Shown here: positions 12,522 through 26,245 of the stretch, piece by piece
Layout: each line of letters begins with the position of its first letter
How positions within the stretch are numbered: position 1 is the stretch's first letter
DNA from: Ceratodon purpureus
Lineage: Eukaryota > Streptophyta > Bryopsida > Pseudoditrichales > Ditrichaceae
DNA: 64,000 nt
NCBI GenBank assembly: GCA_014871385.1
Contig: CM026423.1
Span: forward strand, 19,333,690-19,397,689
Direction: 5' to 3'
The notes under the pieces: model-generated
Told to the model about the DNA's origin: nothing
The model's input: only the letters and a program-made list of their open reading frames with translations
Databases searched by the model: none
Translations under genes and position numbers: made by a program

Positions 12522-14195
12522 CTATGAGGCTTTCAGAGCTTCTGCTTCAGCTGCAGCCATGGGGTCCTCCACAGCATCATCTGCCTCAGTTTCTCCCTCT
12601 CGTACCTCTTTCAGCTTCTTTCTTTCTGCTTCTTCCGCAGCACTCACAGTAGCCAGATGCTCCGCGTTCAAACGCTTCATCTCCTCCTCTTGTTGCTGTC
12701 GCTCAAACCACGTATCAGCGTCCGCCCACACTGCACACACGAATTGGTAAGTATGGGTTATTCGCTTTGCTAACGTGATAGTAAAGATTCTGGGTCCATA
12801 AAGGTGAAGGAAACTATCAGCCCTGTATGAAAACGAAACTACTAACATCAATCTTCGTTGACCTCGCACAGGTCACAAACCGGACACTGTTAAACGGTGA
12901 CTGTTAAGCGGTGACTGTTCAGTGGCAATATAACAACAGAGTCAATTGATCGTTCCATTGTAGAATATAAGTAATGCATTCCGTACCAGCTTGAGAGGCC
13001 CATCCCTGTTCTCCTCCCTTGATTTTCTGAGGCTGCGCAAAATTTACGGTCAGAACACGACCATACAGTTCACCATTGTGCATATTGTCCATTGCAGCTG
13101 CGGCATCTTCTTTCTCAAAGTAAGTAATAAATGCGAAACCTCGATGCTTCTGGGTTGCCTGATCTAAGGGCATTGAGATATCTTTGACATCACCGAAAGG
13201 GATGAAAGCTGCATGCACGACTTGCTCCGTAACGTTCTCCTCTAGACCCCCTGTTCACAAGACAAGCACGTTAAAGGATAGATACTACCATTTCAAGGGT
13301 AACAGCGATGGGCACCCAAAATCCAAAATGCGTCCTGTAGACGTAAAAGAAGATGCTCCCTACCTAGCAACATTGTGATGGCAGAAAACAACAAGAACTA
13401 GAAATCCTGGGGTGATTTGATCATCTGAATGTCTCAAGAAAGTGTTCCATGTACTGCATTCTTGCGTCCTATCACTACATCCCGTACTTTTCGTATTTAT
13501 GCTGATCTCTTCTACCGTTCGCTAAGAAACAGAATAGTACTCAACGATCGCAAGATGCCTGCCAGGATTTAGGGTTTTAGGTCTCCAGAAATTAAGACAG
13601 AGTAAATCTCTCAAGGTCATCATAGATACAAATGTATTAAAGATCGTGCTTCTAGAGGTCCACGACTCAAGTAAGAAAACATCCGGAATCCGGAAACTCT
13701 CATACTACAAGTCTATCAAGATTTAGAGCATTAGGGTTTTAGAATTTTCCTGATAAATATTCAGAGCTAGTATAAGATTCTCAATTCAAATCGACTCGTT
13801 CAAAACTCAAATGAAGCCACCTAATAACCTCTCCCACTCAACAGCAGATAACAACCGAAACAGAGCTTCCAACATACACCATCCTCGTCCTACTATCCAC
13901 GACCCTAGACGTCCACACTCCACCCTACTGAGCTCAGTCTCTACCCAACTCCAGCTCAAACTTGTCCAATGCCTGAACTGTCCAAGAGCTTCAAGACCAG
14001 ATGTCCATCCCTAAATGCGATTCTGTTCTCTAACCCTAAAAAATAACACTACATTGACAAAACCCAAAACCCAAACCCTTTCGCTGAACAGAACAAAGTC
14101 ACCAAAAACAAATCAGTGAGGAGAGAGATGGAGGATGCGAGAAGGAGCGAATGTGTCGTACCAACATAGAGCGTGGTCTTGGGATTTGCAGCCAT
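12522..14195 (-). CDS. RRM RNA-binding protein (PPIE-RRM / AtE1-like)
   Basis: Three exons on the minus strand: 14162-14195, 12987-13250 and 12522-12730, giving 168 aa. There is a single N-terminal RRM, with RNP2 LYVGGL at residues 9-14 and RNP1 KHRGFAFI at 46-53. The RRM closely resembles that of cyclophilin E ([29 protein letters not shown]). It is followed by [12 protein letters not shown], a [16 protein letters not shown] segment, a charged helix and an acidic end with [11 protein letters not shown]. There is no cyclophilin domain, which matches the plant stand-alone RRM proteins of this type; a role in the spliceosome or RNA processing is inferred from the family. Introns are GT-AG and in phase. 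The start ([12 protein letters not shown]) is fixed by the RRM beginning at once. It is transcribed in the same direction as, and upstream of, GAUT copy 1. Confidence 0.92.
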
Positions 14196-14268
14196 GCTTG
14201 AAAACGAACCCGCTCGGGCCTCACCTCATGAGCTTCGGAAATCAAACCTCCAATCGATCATAAATCAA

Positions 14269-14292
14269 TCGCTCGCTCGCTCGCTCGCTCGT
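14269..14292. repeat. CGCT microsatellite
   Basis: Five to six tandem GCTC/CGCT tetranucleotides lie about 75-100 bp upstream of the RRM-protein start codon, probably in its 5' UTR or promoter. Confidence 0.85.
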
Positions 14293-14519
14293 TCCCGCAT
14301 CTAGCATACCATGCTCTCGGAATTGATCGTGAGTCGCGACTGAAGGTGGTGAGTGTTGATCACGGCCACAGTGGCCACGACGATGAGCGACGTCTCGGAC
14401 TGATGAGTTCTTCCCACAACGGGCAGCGCTGCAAAAAAATTGACAAAACCTCTCGAGCAAGGTCTTGAGGACGTTACATCCTTTTCCTTTTTTCTCTTTC
14501 TGGCTTTTCGGAGCCATGT

Positions 14520-17500
14520 TTCTATGGAATTAATGTGGAAGATTTTTGTTTTTATTTTTATTTTTATTCACGGCAGATGCAAAAGAAACATTCTTTAAAT
14601 TGTATGATTGTTGTAAAACATGTGTACTTGTATGGTTTTAGTGAAATATAGTAAAGAAATTTTAAGGGATAATTCTTTAAAAATATCATTTATTCTTCTA
14701 ATGGTTTGTTTCAAGGTCTTTCGGTTGAAGATGAGGAAAAATATCACTTGCTCTTCTAAAGGTCTAATTTAAGGTCTTGTGATTGAATATGACAAAAAAT
14801 CATTCTTTTTGTATGTTTGTTCTTCTACAAGTAATGGCAATTTTGAGGTATTTTAATTTTGAAAAATGAAATTCCAAAGCAATTCATGACAAGGTTTATG
14901 AAGTAAATTTTTCATGAGGTCGTGTTAATTATCAAACATACAAAGTTTAGGTAGGAAGGTCCATGCACAAGACGTAATCAACTCTCAAACCAATTTTTTA
15001 TTTTATTTTTCCATTTATTCTCTTGAATTACTACGTATAAAGTATGAATGCACAAAAACAACAGTTAAATAACAACTACCAACATAAATGTTATACAAAC
15101 AAATACTTAGCAACAAGCACCCATTGCCAAACCATTATGATTCACCAAGAAATTATGACATAACATTAGATTTCTTCTATAAAATTCCAAATTATTATAT
15201 ATCAGAAAAAATTCAAGTAAGTCCATAGGCTTTTGAATCCACATTAGTTATACAATAAACAATTTTCCCAACCATTAAATCTAAACCCATGACTTGACGT
15301 CATATAATCCAGAAGAAATTTACATGCAACATTCAACCATAGTCATTTTAGTACTGCAATGTTTTTAAAGTTTGGACAAAAAATAATCAATTACAAGGAA
15401 GTCATGTACGTTGGAAGGCTATTTACTACTCAGACTATTTAAAAGCATATTTTTTGTAAAAATAATTATTAAAAAATCACATTAAAGAAATCATTTATAA
15501 AATCAGTAGAATTTTTTAAGAAACCAAAAAAATTGAAAAAAAGATAACTACTATTATTCTTGAAGAAACTAGGAATAAAAGTTATGAAAATTTTCAAAAT
15601 TCTTGGAAAAATAATTTATTTATTTTTTATTTTGTTTTCAAAATGTCCAATTTCAATATACTATTTCTGAAGTGCATAACCATCATTTCCAAAAAAAATA
15701 AAAAAACAATGTGAAGATGCTAAGTTGCTCAGAAGCTACAGATGTAGTGTAGTGTCTACATCTCTATTCCATGTCCAACTTTCTATGGTGTGATCACTAC
15801 CCCCCTCAAAAAGTATTAGTTATTATCATTTAGAGTATCCAAAAAATTTGAAGTTTTTATTGAAATTAAAAACCTCCCCTGTGTCTTAAATTTGAAAATT
15901 TAAGGAGGGTTATAACTATTAGGTACCCTCTGCCACAAAATTGTTACATGTTATTTAGGAGACAAACTTGAGTAGTTTCATTTGTCCAGCAACTTCCATA
16001 TCTAGTACAACTCTGCAGCTGTTAATAATTCAAACTTGCATAGATCGGTAAGACAACAGGATGCTCCCTTTGGTCAAGTAGCCATGCTCCAAAACTGTGT
16101 GTAATCAGAATGGGCAATCTGGCACCTCTTGAAAACCACACCAAAGTTGTTTGAAGAACATCAAGACTCCATCTAATTCTCGCAACAAGCACAAGAGACA
16201 GAGGAATATAGACATTGGGACCTCGTAAAGGTTGTGTGTACAATGAGGCTGGTACCCAATACTCTGGAGCACGCCCAGGTGGGTTGTAATAGTATTTCGC
16301 GCATGGGACCACTAAGTCTTCCGTTCAATAATTGAGCATGGTGGGTGCCAGCAAAAGCCATCCAACTGATGGATGGCACAGACTCCATGCCCAGTTTGTA
16401 AGTAGAACCTGCTCCTCAGGTTGCCATTTCCTGTTTTGATCTTTTCAAAAAACTGGATTGTTGCTTTCCAACAACTGAGACATGTGTTACGTGGAATTCA
16501 AGGCCCACGTTTCAGAGCTGATTCCATAACAAGCCTAACTCATTTCACTGTAACCAAGAGAAGTGATACAGTATGGTATCACTGTTTGGATAAAGCCATC
16601 AGTTAGTTGCACCTATTCCCAACACTTTACCACTGATAGTGCAGATGTAAGGTACTGGGCACTGTACTCGTCCGGTTAGCTGTTCCGGTTACTAAAAGCC
16701 TTAAGGTATACTTGCAAGGATGATTTCCTTACATGAAAAACACTTGTAGATAGAATTTTGAGTGAAAAGCTCAAATCTATTTCTTAATATTAAAAACCAT
16801 TCCTATTGATTTTCTTACGAATTATTGAAATAAATCTTTGGATTCCTCTATATTTGTTAGTAAATTGATCCATCTTTATGTACAAACCATCCACCTGCCA
16901 CCTACCACCATATTAACCCCTAAAATTCCTTGACTATGTTTGACCAAAAAACGCTCCAAAGCTGCCATTTCCAATGTAAAAAGTATGAATGACTAAAGAA
17001 TCACTATTTTCTAATTCTAACCGTAAGATCTTCAACTAGATTATTGTAATAGACAACTCAAATTTTTTCAATATAATCGACCTTGGAGATTAAAAGATTA
17101 TAGCAATTGAAATTTAAAGATTTTTTACTAGGTTGACATATTCTAAATTTGTTTTCTTAGGTTTTTTGCATTATGGATTTTGGGGGTTTTGATGCATGTC
17201 AAAGAAGACTAAGTTAGCTAATTGTATTAAAAAATTACACTCAAAATTCAAGTGTAGCATGTTGAAAACAATATTTTTATTAAATTGAATACACAAGAGT
17301 GCTAAATCTTATTTCTTTCCTTAAAATTCCATTATGTTATAAAGTCCCAATCCAAACGGTCAATGTAAAGATTAATGTTGATATTTTAAGTGAAAAACAG
17401 AAAAAACCTAAAATAATTTTTTTTCTTCCTAAAATAATTTTTTTTCTAACTTTAATGAATGAAAGAAGAGGCTTTTTTAGTATATTGCCCAAAACTCTGA

Positions 17501-17744
17501 GAAAACTTTGATATTTTGTAGACTGAACATTATGCACTCAAAGTCATTTTTTTTTTAAAACCTCAAAGATGACATCAAGAAGTATTTATAGAAATATTCT
17601 TAGAGGTAAGTGATGTATTTAGCATGGTTGCCCAAATTGCCCTCGAAACAGCTTTTTCCACTTTGGGTACCATAACTATTTTTATAAATGTCTGATTGAA
17701 AGAAAAATTAGATTTCCTCAAAGTCCTTGTTACAACAAATATTT

Positions 17745-17792
<48 letters not shown>

Positions 17793-20700
17793 ATTTAAAT
17801 TGAAGTCACATGTACATGCCCAAACTCTAAAAAAGCCCAATTTTGCCACTTTGTCCTTTAGAGGTAAATGTTATCCCACTCCATGATTAAATATTTAGGT
17901 GATTGGTATAGAAATTAAGGTATTGACGTGCATTTATTGAAGACTACCATGAGTCTCCTTACAAGTATAAAGGTTTAACCTTAAGTAAATTTTGTAGGGA
18001 TACTAGAATATAAAATGCACATGTACACTTAAAAGTGAGTACACCAAAACCATCAAATATTGTGGCCATTATTAATATATCAATATAACTAGTGTGACAA
18101 GAATGAATGACTATGGCATGAAAATTTATCAAATTGATGAAGAACTATACAATATGACAAAGACATGATTTTAAATCACAACAATAATCAATATTGATCT
18201 ATGTAATGTAAGACAACTTATTTATTAATTTTAGAGTTAATATGGTTAGAAGATTTTTTTTAAAATGGAATGGAATGGAAGATGGTTTAAAGAATTGTAG
18301 ATTTAGATTAGTTCATTCATTTTTTTCAGTCAAAGTGGTCAAAAAAATGAGTGATGGAAAGTACATACTTTTTTTATTAACTAATCATTTTTTATGCCTA
18401 AAATTCTCCAATAAAAGAGGACAATTTAACATCTTACTCTTTAAACAATAAATCTTTGACTCCTGCATAATGAAAATTTGTGCTTTAAAATGGATCTTTT
18501 AGAAATCTCAAAAAATATCATATCAGTGACTTGCATATTACAGCCAAAAAACAAGTACACAATTGTATGATTGAGTATTTTTTAAGTGCTAAAATTGCAT
18601 TTATCTATTTGTGAATAATAAAAATCTTCATTTTTATTTATAAATTTTGCTACTTTTGAAAAATAACATCCTAAAAAAATCATGATTTATTTTTAATATT
18701 TATTTATAATGATTGTATTGTATGTGTATGCTATCGTGACTCAAAAGGTAGAATGAGCATGTAGCCAGTATATAAGTTCTATGGCGTAATCTAATAAAGA
18801 AATTCTCAGTGGAACATGATTTATTTTTCTGATGTCTCGTGCAACATATATTACATTTCCAAAAATTATCACAAATTGGATTCTACTGTTTTCTTGCAAA
18901 CATTCACACTCAAAAATGACTTAAGAGGAATCTACTCCATTTCCCAAACATTTTTTTGTCTAAATAACTATCATTTAGCAATTGAAATAAATTGGGCAAT
19001 AATATTCATCCCTATATCCTACTTTGTCTCCACTAATCAACACAACGTGAGAAGCTCGACATCAACGTATGAAAATGATATTCATCCACGAACAATCGGA
19101 GTTTGATGCCGGCATGGATCCAAGCATATGCGCAGGGGAAGAGTACCGGGCACTGTACCGGTGGCACAATTGATACCCTGGTTCTTATGTGGGTACGCGG
19201 GTATGGTAGAATAGGGGAGAGGCTTCATACCGTGCCACCGCCGTAGAAGCATACGTATACGGTATAGTAAGGAACAGTGCAGGGGAACAGGCTGGTGAGG
19301 CTGCGTATGGAAAAGTGCCACTGCATCTGGCACTCCCACCTTAACTCTTACCTTCGAATAGTAACCGCGTCATTTCATTTTAGGTCATTCACCTGGAAAT
19401 TCAATTCGAAGCCCGGACCGGACCCGGGCCGCGGCATCCTGCCCTCCTGAAAAAATTTAACAATAAGTTACACATGAACAGCGCAGGTAGCGTCCGAAAT
19501 CAACGCTGTGGTTCTCCACGCTGCATTGCCCTTTCCTCAGCCTTCAAGTGCTTCTAATCTTAGTGCCCTTGGGCCTTTGCATCAAGGCGTGCTTTCCCTT
19601 TCCTTCCTCCTTGTAGAGCCCCGGTGCCGGTGTGGGATGTACACCCTGGAAAGAGTTGCCTGATTACAGTGAACTTTGTCAATTTAGACTAATTCAGACA
19701 AATCCTCTCCATGGGCTCCACACTCCCAACCTGATCTACCTGGTGCTTTGGGAATATTACCCACTTATTCAAGTTACTGAGAACCGAAATATGTGGGGAA
19801 TTTTAGAAGAATATTACTTGTATGTTTAGTGTCCTTCTGAAGGGAAAATAATGTGGATAATTCATGTTCATTATATGAATTGTATGTTTACTGAATAGTG
19901 AATACGACCTTGCAGCAGGTGTACCTTGAGTTGTACCTTGGGAAGTCAAGGATTTCGTTTGTGTCAGTAATAGTATCACAGTAGTATTTTGTTATTTTGA
20001 CAGAAGTGATAGTTTTTATATCACTTGGAAATGGATAATGAATATTACCATAGCTCGAATTTCTACCGACTTGTAGAAAATCAAAAGGAAATTGAAGAAT
20101 ATTGCTCCTGTTTAATGCTGGCTATCGTGACTTGTTACTTTTACAGTTGCAGGAATCTGGACTAACAACAATTCCAACAACATGAGTCATGCAGTAACTT
20201 ATTGTTTTTTCAGGAGCTCTAGCATATCACAAATGGTGGGCAGGCCACAGCAGCCAGGGAAAATGACCTATAAAATATAAGTATGTGGATTTAACTGTGG
20301 TTTTTGCATTGCTTCAATTCCTTGATGCTATCTTTGAACCACTGCAGACAGGTGGACAAATGAGAAGGAAGGGTTCATCATTCAAGACACTCTATGGTAA
20401 CATCACACGTCAACTTTTATCAAGAGAGGGACCATAGAATTGCAACCCATCTCATTGTCATGATTTTTTATTTTTTGTTTTTTGAATTTGCATGGAATCT
20501 CTGACCTCAAAACAGAAACCAAGAGTCATTTCATACTACTCCAACATTATGCAGCACCCATTGAAGTGTTTCCACTACCAACCATGACATTGACACTATC
20601 ATCTTCAACAATTTCTAAAGTTTGATAAAGCAATAGTATTTTTTTCCCCATTAAATTCCACACTCTTTGCTTCATCAAACTTTAGTAGTATACCACCATG

Positions 20701-21350
20701 TACGGCCTCCCCTTCTTGCTCTCACAAAAGTTTCAAAAGTCTCCAGTAACATTAGAAACTTCACCTGGCGAGACTTCTACACACACATGCTGTGAAAGAG
20801 AACCACTGTGCCAAACATTCAACATTTCAGCAGACACTCCAAGACATTCAATGCTTCAGAAACCACACTCTTTCCAAGTCTCAATAGTGTCACACACCTA
20901 TGGTAATTGCACGGAAAAAAGGCTATCTCACTCCTCCACACACATACTGGTTCTTTTTTCAAAAACATGTGCATGATTCCTAAAACCTCCCCCTCCCAAC
21001 CTACAATCCCAAGCCCCACCAGCTCCCACCTCCCTCAATCAACCCAAGTCATCCACCCGAATAATGAACCCAAAAACACCTACCCCCCTTCTTATTACTC
21101 CGTCAGTCAGCCCAAGTTTACCGGCCCCCAGCTCCCAATCATTGCCCCTGAGTCCTGGTCCACCAAGAATTCATCCTAATAAACCCCCTGAAATAATCAA
21201 AATTAAAAATAAAAAAACACCTTTAAACACCTCCACTCAAATAATTAAATCCACATATTCAACCAGTAACTACCCATATAATAAAAATTTAAAAAACCAA
21301 ACTATCCACTGACTAGGTTACACTCTAACTTCCACTCTGACTACCCACCC
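14520..21350. other. AT-rich spacer between the two GAUT arms
   Basis: About 6.8 kb with no gene I can support. It is strongly AT-rich from 14.5 to 19 kb. Slightly GC-richer islands lie at about 16.0-16.7 kb and 19.08-19.65 kb. The islands contain open frames of 60-96 codons (for example minus strand 16022-16312), but none has a recognisable motif or splice-consistent partner. One AT microsatellite is annotated separately. Confidence 0.55.
17749..17790. repeat. (AT)n microsatellite
   Basis: About 42 bp of uninterrupted alternating A and T. Confidence 0.97.
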
Positions 21351-21365
21351 CAGGTAAACCCGGCG

Positions 21366-22426
21366 CAAATTTAACTACGTACGAAATCACGACCACATCA
21401 CCGAAAGACGCGACCCGCAATCTACGACCCCGGGTAGAGAATCTACAAAAAAGGGAAGAGCCTGTACTCGGTGGCGACAGGGGAGCGGGAGCTGTGTCGT
21501 CGTCGTCGTCGGTCGCGGTGACGTCCGGAGCGAGAGAGAGAGAGAGAAAGAGAGAGAAAGCGTATGGGTCGTCGCAGGGAGCGAGAGAGGGAGGTCGAGA
21601 GAAGGGGAGGCAGCAGGACGCCACCCGAGCGCAGCGTTGCTCGCAACGCACACAGGCGCTACTCGCGCGGAGGCGCACTCTGGTAGTGGGAGGGGAGGGG
21701 CGGCAGGCGCTACTCTGGAGGCTCAGTCGCGGGAGCGCATCGCCCGACGAGTCGCGGGAATGGTTTGTAGACCATGCGGAGCTGACCCGAGAACGTAGCG
21801 GAGAGGTCGCTGGAGCTCGGGCGTGGCATTGGCGAGGGAGTGGAGCGTGAATGTGAATGCCTGGTTGGGAGGCGCGGCTGGGAGGTCTGTGGTGGTGACG
21901 CTGGGCGCAGGGGATTGAGGATTGTTGGAGTGGAGGAGTGAGTGAGTTCGTGAGAGTGCGGGGCAGTAGATCGTGGGGATTGGGGTGGGATGGTTGGGGG
22001 GAGTGTGATGGCGCATTGAGCGAGCTGGAGTGCAGTTTGGGAGGAGTTGGGGGCGGGGGAGAGGGGATCGAGGGGTTTGCGAGGGGGAGCAGCTGGAGGA
22101 TGGAACTGCAGGGGTGAGGAGGGGGACGTTGGAGGGGCAGAAGAGTTTGGGTTTTGGGGTTGGTCGGGGGGCGAGGGGCGGGATGGTGTGGGGCGGAGTG
22201 CGGAGGCATTGAGCGTGTGTCCGGGTTGATCGGGGGGCGCTGGAGGGCGGAGTGGGGATGGGAGGTGGTGGGAGGGTTGCGCAGTAGGGATCTGGTGGGC
22301 AGAGGAGGCGGAGGGTGGAGCGGGAGGGAGGGCGGAGGAGTGTGAGGGATGGTGGACAGGGCGCAGGCGGAAGCGCGGGGAGGATCTGGGAGGGGCTGAG
22401 GAGCGAGGGGGAAGAGGTGGCCCACA
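21366..22426 (+). promoter_or_regulatory. GC-rich, purine-biased 5' region of GAUT copy 2
   Basis: G-rich on the sense strand and homologous to the region upstream of copy 1. It contains a GAGA-type purine run at about 21530-21560 that is not matched at the same length in copy 1. The antisense strand has long proline-rich frames, as in copy 1. It probably holds the promoter and 5' UTR. Confidence 0.5.
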
Positions 22427-25400
22427 ATGCAGGTCCACATCTCCCCCAGCATGAGACGGATCACGATATCGACGTCGCCTGGGTTTTTAGATCCGCTGAA
22501 GATGAAGGGCGCGGCGCGATATTTGAGCTACCGATGCCTGTTCTGGACGATACTGTCGCTGGCATTCTTTCTACCGTTTTTGTTCATCACGACCGCGCTG
22601 GTGACGCTGGACGGCGTGCACAATTGCACATCTCTGGGTAGGGGACGATGGGATGGTGGGACATGGGGTGGGTGTTTGGGTGGGATGGGAGATTGGTGTT
22701 GCGGTGGATGGGAAGTGTGTGGGGATGCGGGGATTGGAGGTGGAGAGTGGGGTGGGGATTGTGCAGTTTTTGAATGTGGGAAAGTTCTAGGTTTACCACA
22801 TTTTGTCCGTCCTGTGTGCACAGTTCATAGTTTTCTTTTCGGTGACGGGTCCCTCTGAGATTGACCAAGTCATATCCGCTTGTCACCCTACATCTGTTTA
22901 AAATCTTGCCCTATTTGCTCACTCATGATGATATTTTAGTTGGTGCGAGGATGGATAATATGATTGTCCTGAGGACTTTCCGCAAGTCTACTGCCTTCAT
23001 TCTTTAACCCGAGATTTTTCTCCCTTAGCGTTTCCCTGGAAGTGCATCCTTCGTTTTTAAACGTTGATTGCAGAATTTTTCGCTCAATCTGAAATTTCTT
23101 CAGTTAGTTCTACGTGTGCTGGATTTATGGGCTCGTAGTCTGTGTAGTTTATCTACTAATAGAGTATCGTATTGTTTTTTGGTTCGGTTCCTGTCTTTTT
23201 CTTATTTGAAATTAGTACGGGCACAGAAGATTGTAGTGTTGATCCATTAATCGTGATTCAGTACGAATCTTGTAGTCTCTTTCTTAGCCTCTCTGTACTT
23301 ATGTCGAGATTTGGTTTCTGGTTTATCAAGCCATTTCATCTGAATATTTCTGGAATTCAGATCCGGAAATCTCCTACTTTTGTTACTTAATTTGTATATG
23401 GCTCTCGTGATATATATCTCTTGCCTGCTAGATGCTGAGCTGTTTCTTGGGTCTCTGGCATTTTCAGACTGCTTTGGAAGGAAACTCGGACCCAAATTAT
23501 CGTGGAAAAGACATGGCTCTCCAGTAAGTTCTGCGTCTCCCTCTTTGTAATATGCGAGCACGACCATACAGCTATGTTACCTCTTTAGAACAATACTTCT
23601 TTCACTTCATTCTGAAGCTCTCAACTTCGGTGTTTATATTAATCGAAGATAATCCTGTGTTCTGTGCAGAAGTCACAGGATAAATACTCGTCCCTATTTG
23701 ATAACCGAAATGAGGACATCACTGATATACCTGACTCTATGGACGCACTCATAGAAGAAGCTCGGCACAAGCAGTATGACATGCCCACTCTTCTGCGACG
23801 CATGAAATCTATGGTACACTTGAATGGTTTTAAATAGCACATGTGCGCAAAGTTGGCTGTTCTGTATAAATGGCTGAGGTCAGATGGAGTTGATGGCAGC
23901 GTGTGTGAGTTCGATGAGGTGCGTGAACTGAGTTCGGTGGTTGTGTAGGTCGAGAACAACGAGGAGAAGGTCCGTGCGGCGAAGCTGCAGGAGGCCCTCT
24001 ACAAGCACTATGCCAGCAGCGGGGTGCCGAAGGGTCTCCACTGCCTGGCGCTGAAACTGACCGGGGAGTACTCGAGCAATGCACGCGCTCGGCAGGATCT
24101 GCCTTCCCCGGACCTGGCACCACGGCTGACGGATCCGGCACTGCATCACCTGGTGGTGGCGACGGACAACGTGCTGGCCGCGGCGGTGGTGGTGAGCTCG
24201 ACGATAAGGAACGCAGCGGAGCCGGAGAAGATAGTGTTCCACGTGATCACGGACAAGAAGACGCATGCAGCGATGCACGCATGGTTCGCGTTGAATCCGC
24301 AGGCTCCGGCGATCGTGGAGGTGAAGGGGGTACACCAGTTCGAGTGGCTGACGCGGGACAACGTGCCGGTACTGGAGGCGATGGAGAGCTCGCAGGACAT
24401 AAAGTACTATTACCACGGGGATCATGCTGCGGGGACGAACATCAGCCAGTATTCACCGACGATATTGGCGGCATATCTGCAGGCTCGTTCTCCGAAGTAC
24501 ATCTCGATCATGAATCACTTGCGCATCTACCTACCGGACGTAAGTTCATTTGGGACTATCTTTGTATTGAAATCATCATCCTGTGCTCGCCTGGGCCCCC
24601 TTTCAGCTACCCTTAATGCCGGCGTGTTATCTGGAACGACGAATTTCGGTTTAGAGAGTTAGAAGTTCGTGCACAACTGTCAGTCATGGCTTACTCGACC
24701 ACTTTGATATATTCAGGATTGTGATTTATTGTGTGTTAGGTTTGTCCTTCCTGAGCAACAAATTCATGACGACTGAGCGAGCTGTATGCTGAGCGAGTTG
24801 TTGTGGATGGGATTGTGATTCCAGGAATGACTGGCAAACAGAGTTGTACTATTATCAACGTTGAATTGTGTTTGTATTTGGTGCAACAGCTGTTTCCAGA
24901 ACTCGAAAAGGTAGTGTTTCTGGACGATGATGTAGTGGTGCAGAAAGACCTGGGCGCCTTGTTTGATCTGGATCTGCACGGCAAGGTGAACGGTGCGGTG
25001 GAGACGTGCCGTGGGGACGACACATGGGTGATGTCGAAGACGTTCAAGAATTACTTCAACTTCTCGCATCCCATCATCGCGTCAACGTTCGATCCGGATA
25101 AGTGCGCATGGGCTTACGGGATGAACGTGTTCGACTTACGGGCTTGGAGGAAGGCGGATATCACCCGAGTGTACCATTATTGGCAGAAACAGGTGCGCTG
25201 TTGCACTGTTGGGTGTGGAATGAATGAGAATGATAGTTGCCGGGAACCGGTGTGGTATCGGGTGTTGGTGTGAGGTTGTCGTGGGCAAACAGGGAGTTGT
25301 GGCTAGGGTGGATTGGTGGTGGGTAGAGTGGTTGGTTGATGGGAATGTGGCAAGGTGTTTGGAAGGGATGAATGACTGACGTGCATGTGGAGTCGTGTTC

Positions 25401-25690
25401 AGAACCTGCAATTGAACTTGACGTTGTGGAGATTAGGGACGCTACCGCCAGCACTGATAGCTTTCGACGGGAACGTGCACCCGATCCCGGAGAAGTGGCA
25501 CATGCTGGGGCTAGGGTACAACATGAAGACGAGTTTGGAGGCGGTGGAGAATGCAGCCGTGGTTCACTACAATGGGCAGGCGAAGCCGTGGTTGGACATA
25601 GCGTTTCCTCAGCTTCGACGATTCTGGTCGAAGTACGTGAACTACTCGAACGAGTTTATACGGCAATGTAACATTCTGGAAAGAGCGTAG
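22427..25690 (+). CDS. GAUT13/14-like family-8 glycosyltransferase, copy 2
   Basis: Six exons: 22427-22637, 23468-23523, 23670-23813, 23949-24539, 24890-25192 and 25403-25690, giving 530 aa. Each exon has exactly the length of its counterpart in copy 1. Anchor, FLDDDVVVQKD and HYNGQAKPW motifs are intact. Differences from copy 1 are concentrated in the variable stem region (exons 2-3, for example RHGSP against RHGSL, DNRNED against DNRNDD, MDALIEEA against MEALLDEA). The catalytic exon is essentially unchanged. This pattern fits a duplication followed by purifying selection or conversion. Function as for copy 1: Golgi GT8 wall-polysaccharide synthesis, inferred from family. The two genes are divergent, with their 5' ends facing each other across about 11.8 kb that includes the RRM gene. 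Confidence 0.93.
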
Positions 25691-26245
25691 GGGTGTGCAC
25701 GGATGCAGTGTTGCAAATCGAAGAGTTGCGGCTGCTTCCCCGTCATTTAGCCTGCTTGGCCCGAGTGGTCTGTTTGAAGTCGTTACATGGTTCAGAACTT
25801 TGGCTTCAACGCTTGGATTGATGCTGGATGTTTCATTTTGGATACGCCAGCAGGCACAATATTTATGCCTATGACGTATGGAGTGCGGACGCTGGCTCTA
25901 GAGGCATGGAGAGGGGACCTGCGAAGAGGTTATCATTGCACTGAGTGAACGGTAGTACTGGTGTTACGTTTGGACCCGCATGTCCATTGAGGATGATGAT
26001 TGTTGTGACGTTAATTGCAGCAGCAGGTATGGGAGAGGGAAGTGTTGCATGTTACGTGATTTTTTGAAATAAGGTCGGGAAGACCATATTGGCAGAGCGG
26101 TGTGAAGAGTGTACCTGGTAAGCTGAGCAGTTAGTTGCGTAAGAGTCAAGTAGAAACTTCCAAATTGGAATTTGTGCGACTTCTTTGTTCCTTTTATAAT
26201 TTTTGGTGCCAATGTCACCCTTATAATCACAACATTGTTGTTCTT

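Larger units (their letters stand above)
21350..26245. repeat. Right arm of large inverted duplication (GAUT copy 2)
   Basis: Reverse-complement counterpart of 6690-11740. Exons are nearly identical and of identical lengths. Intron lengths differ modestly (first intron 830 bp against 864 bp; the intron before the catalytic exon 350 bp against 422 bp). The arm includes the GC-rich upstream region and part of the 3' flank, so the duplication was made at DNA level, not through an RNA copy. Confidence 0.92.

Noticed and set aside
14242-14517. 91-codon minus-strand ORF starting MAPKSQKEKKGKG, just upstream of the RRM gene
   Set aside because: The basic start looks like a ribosomal or chromatin protein, and a GTAACG donor follows, but no second exon was found and the rest is low quality. 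It may be an upstream ORF in the RRM leader.
16022-16388. Minus-strand ORFs of 96 and 71 codons in the spacer
   Set aside because: No known motif, overlapping frames and no splice support; possibly an old decayed element.
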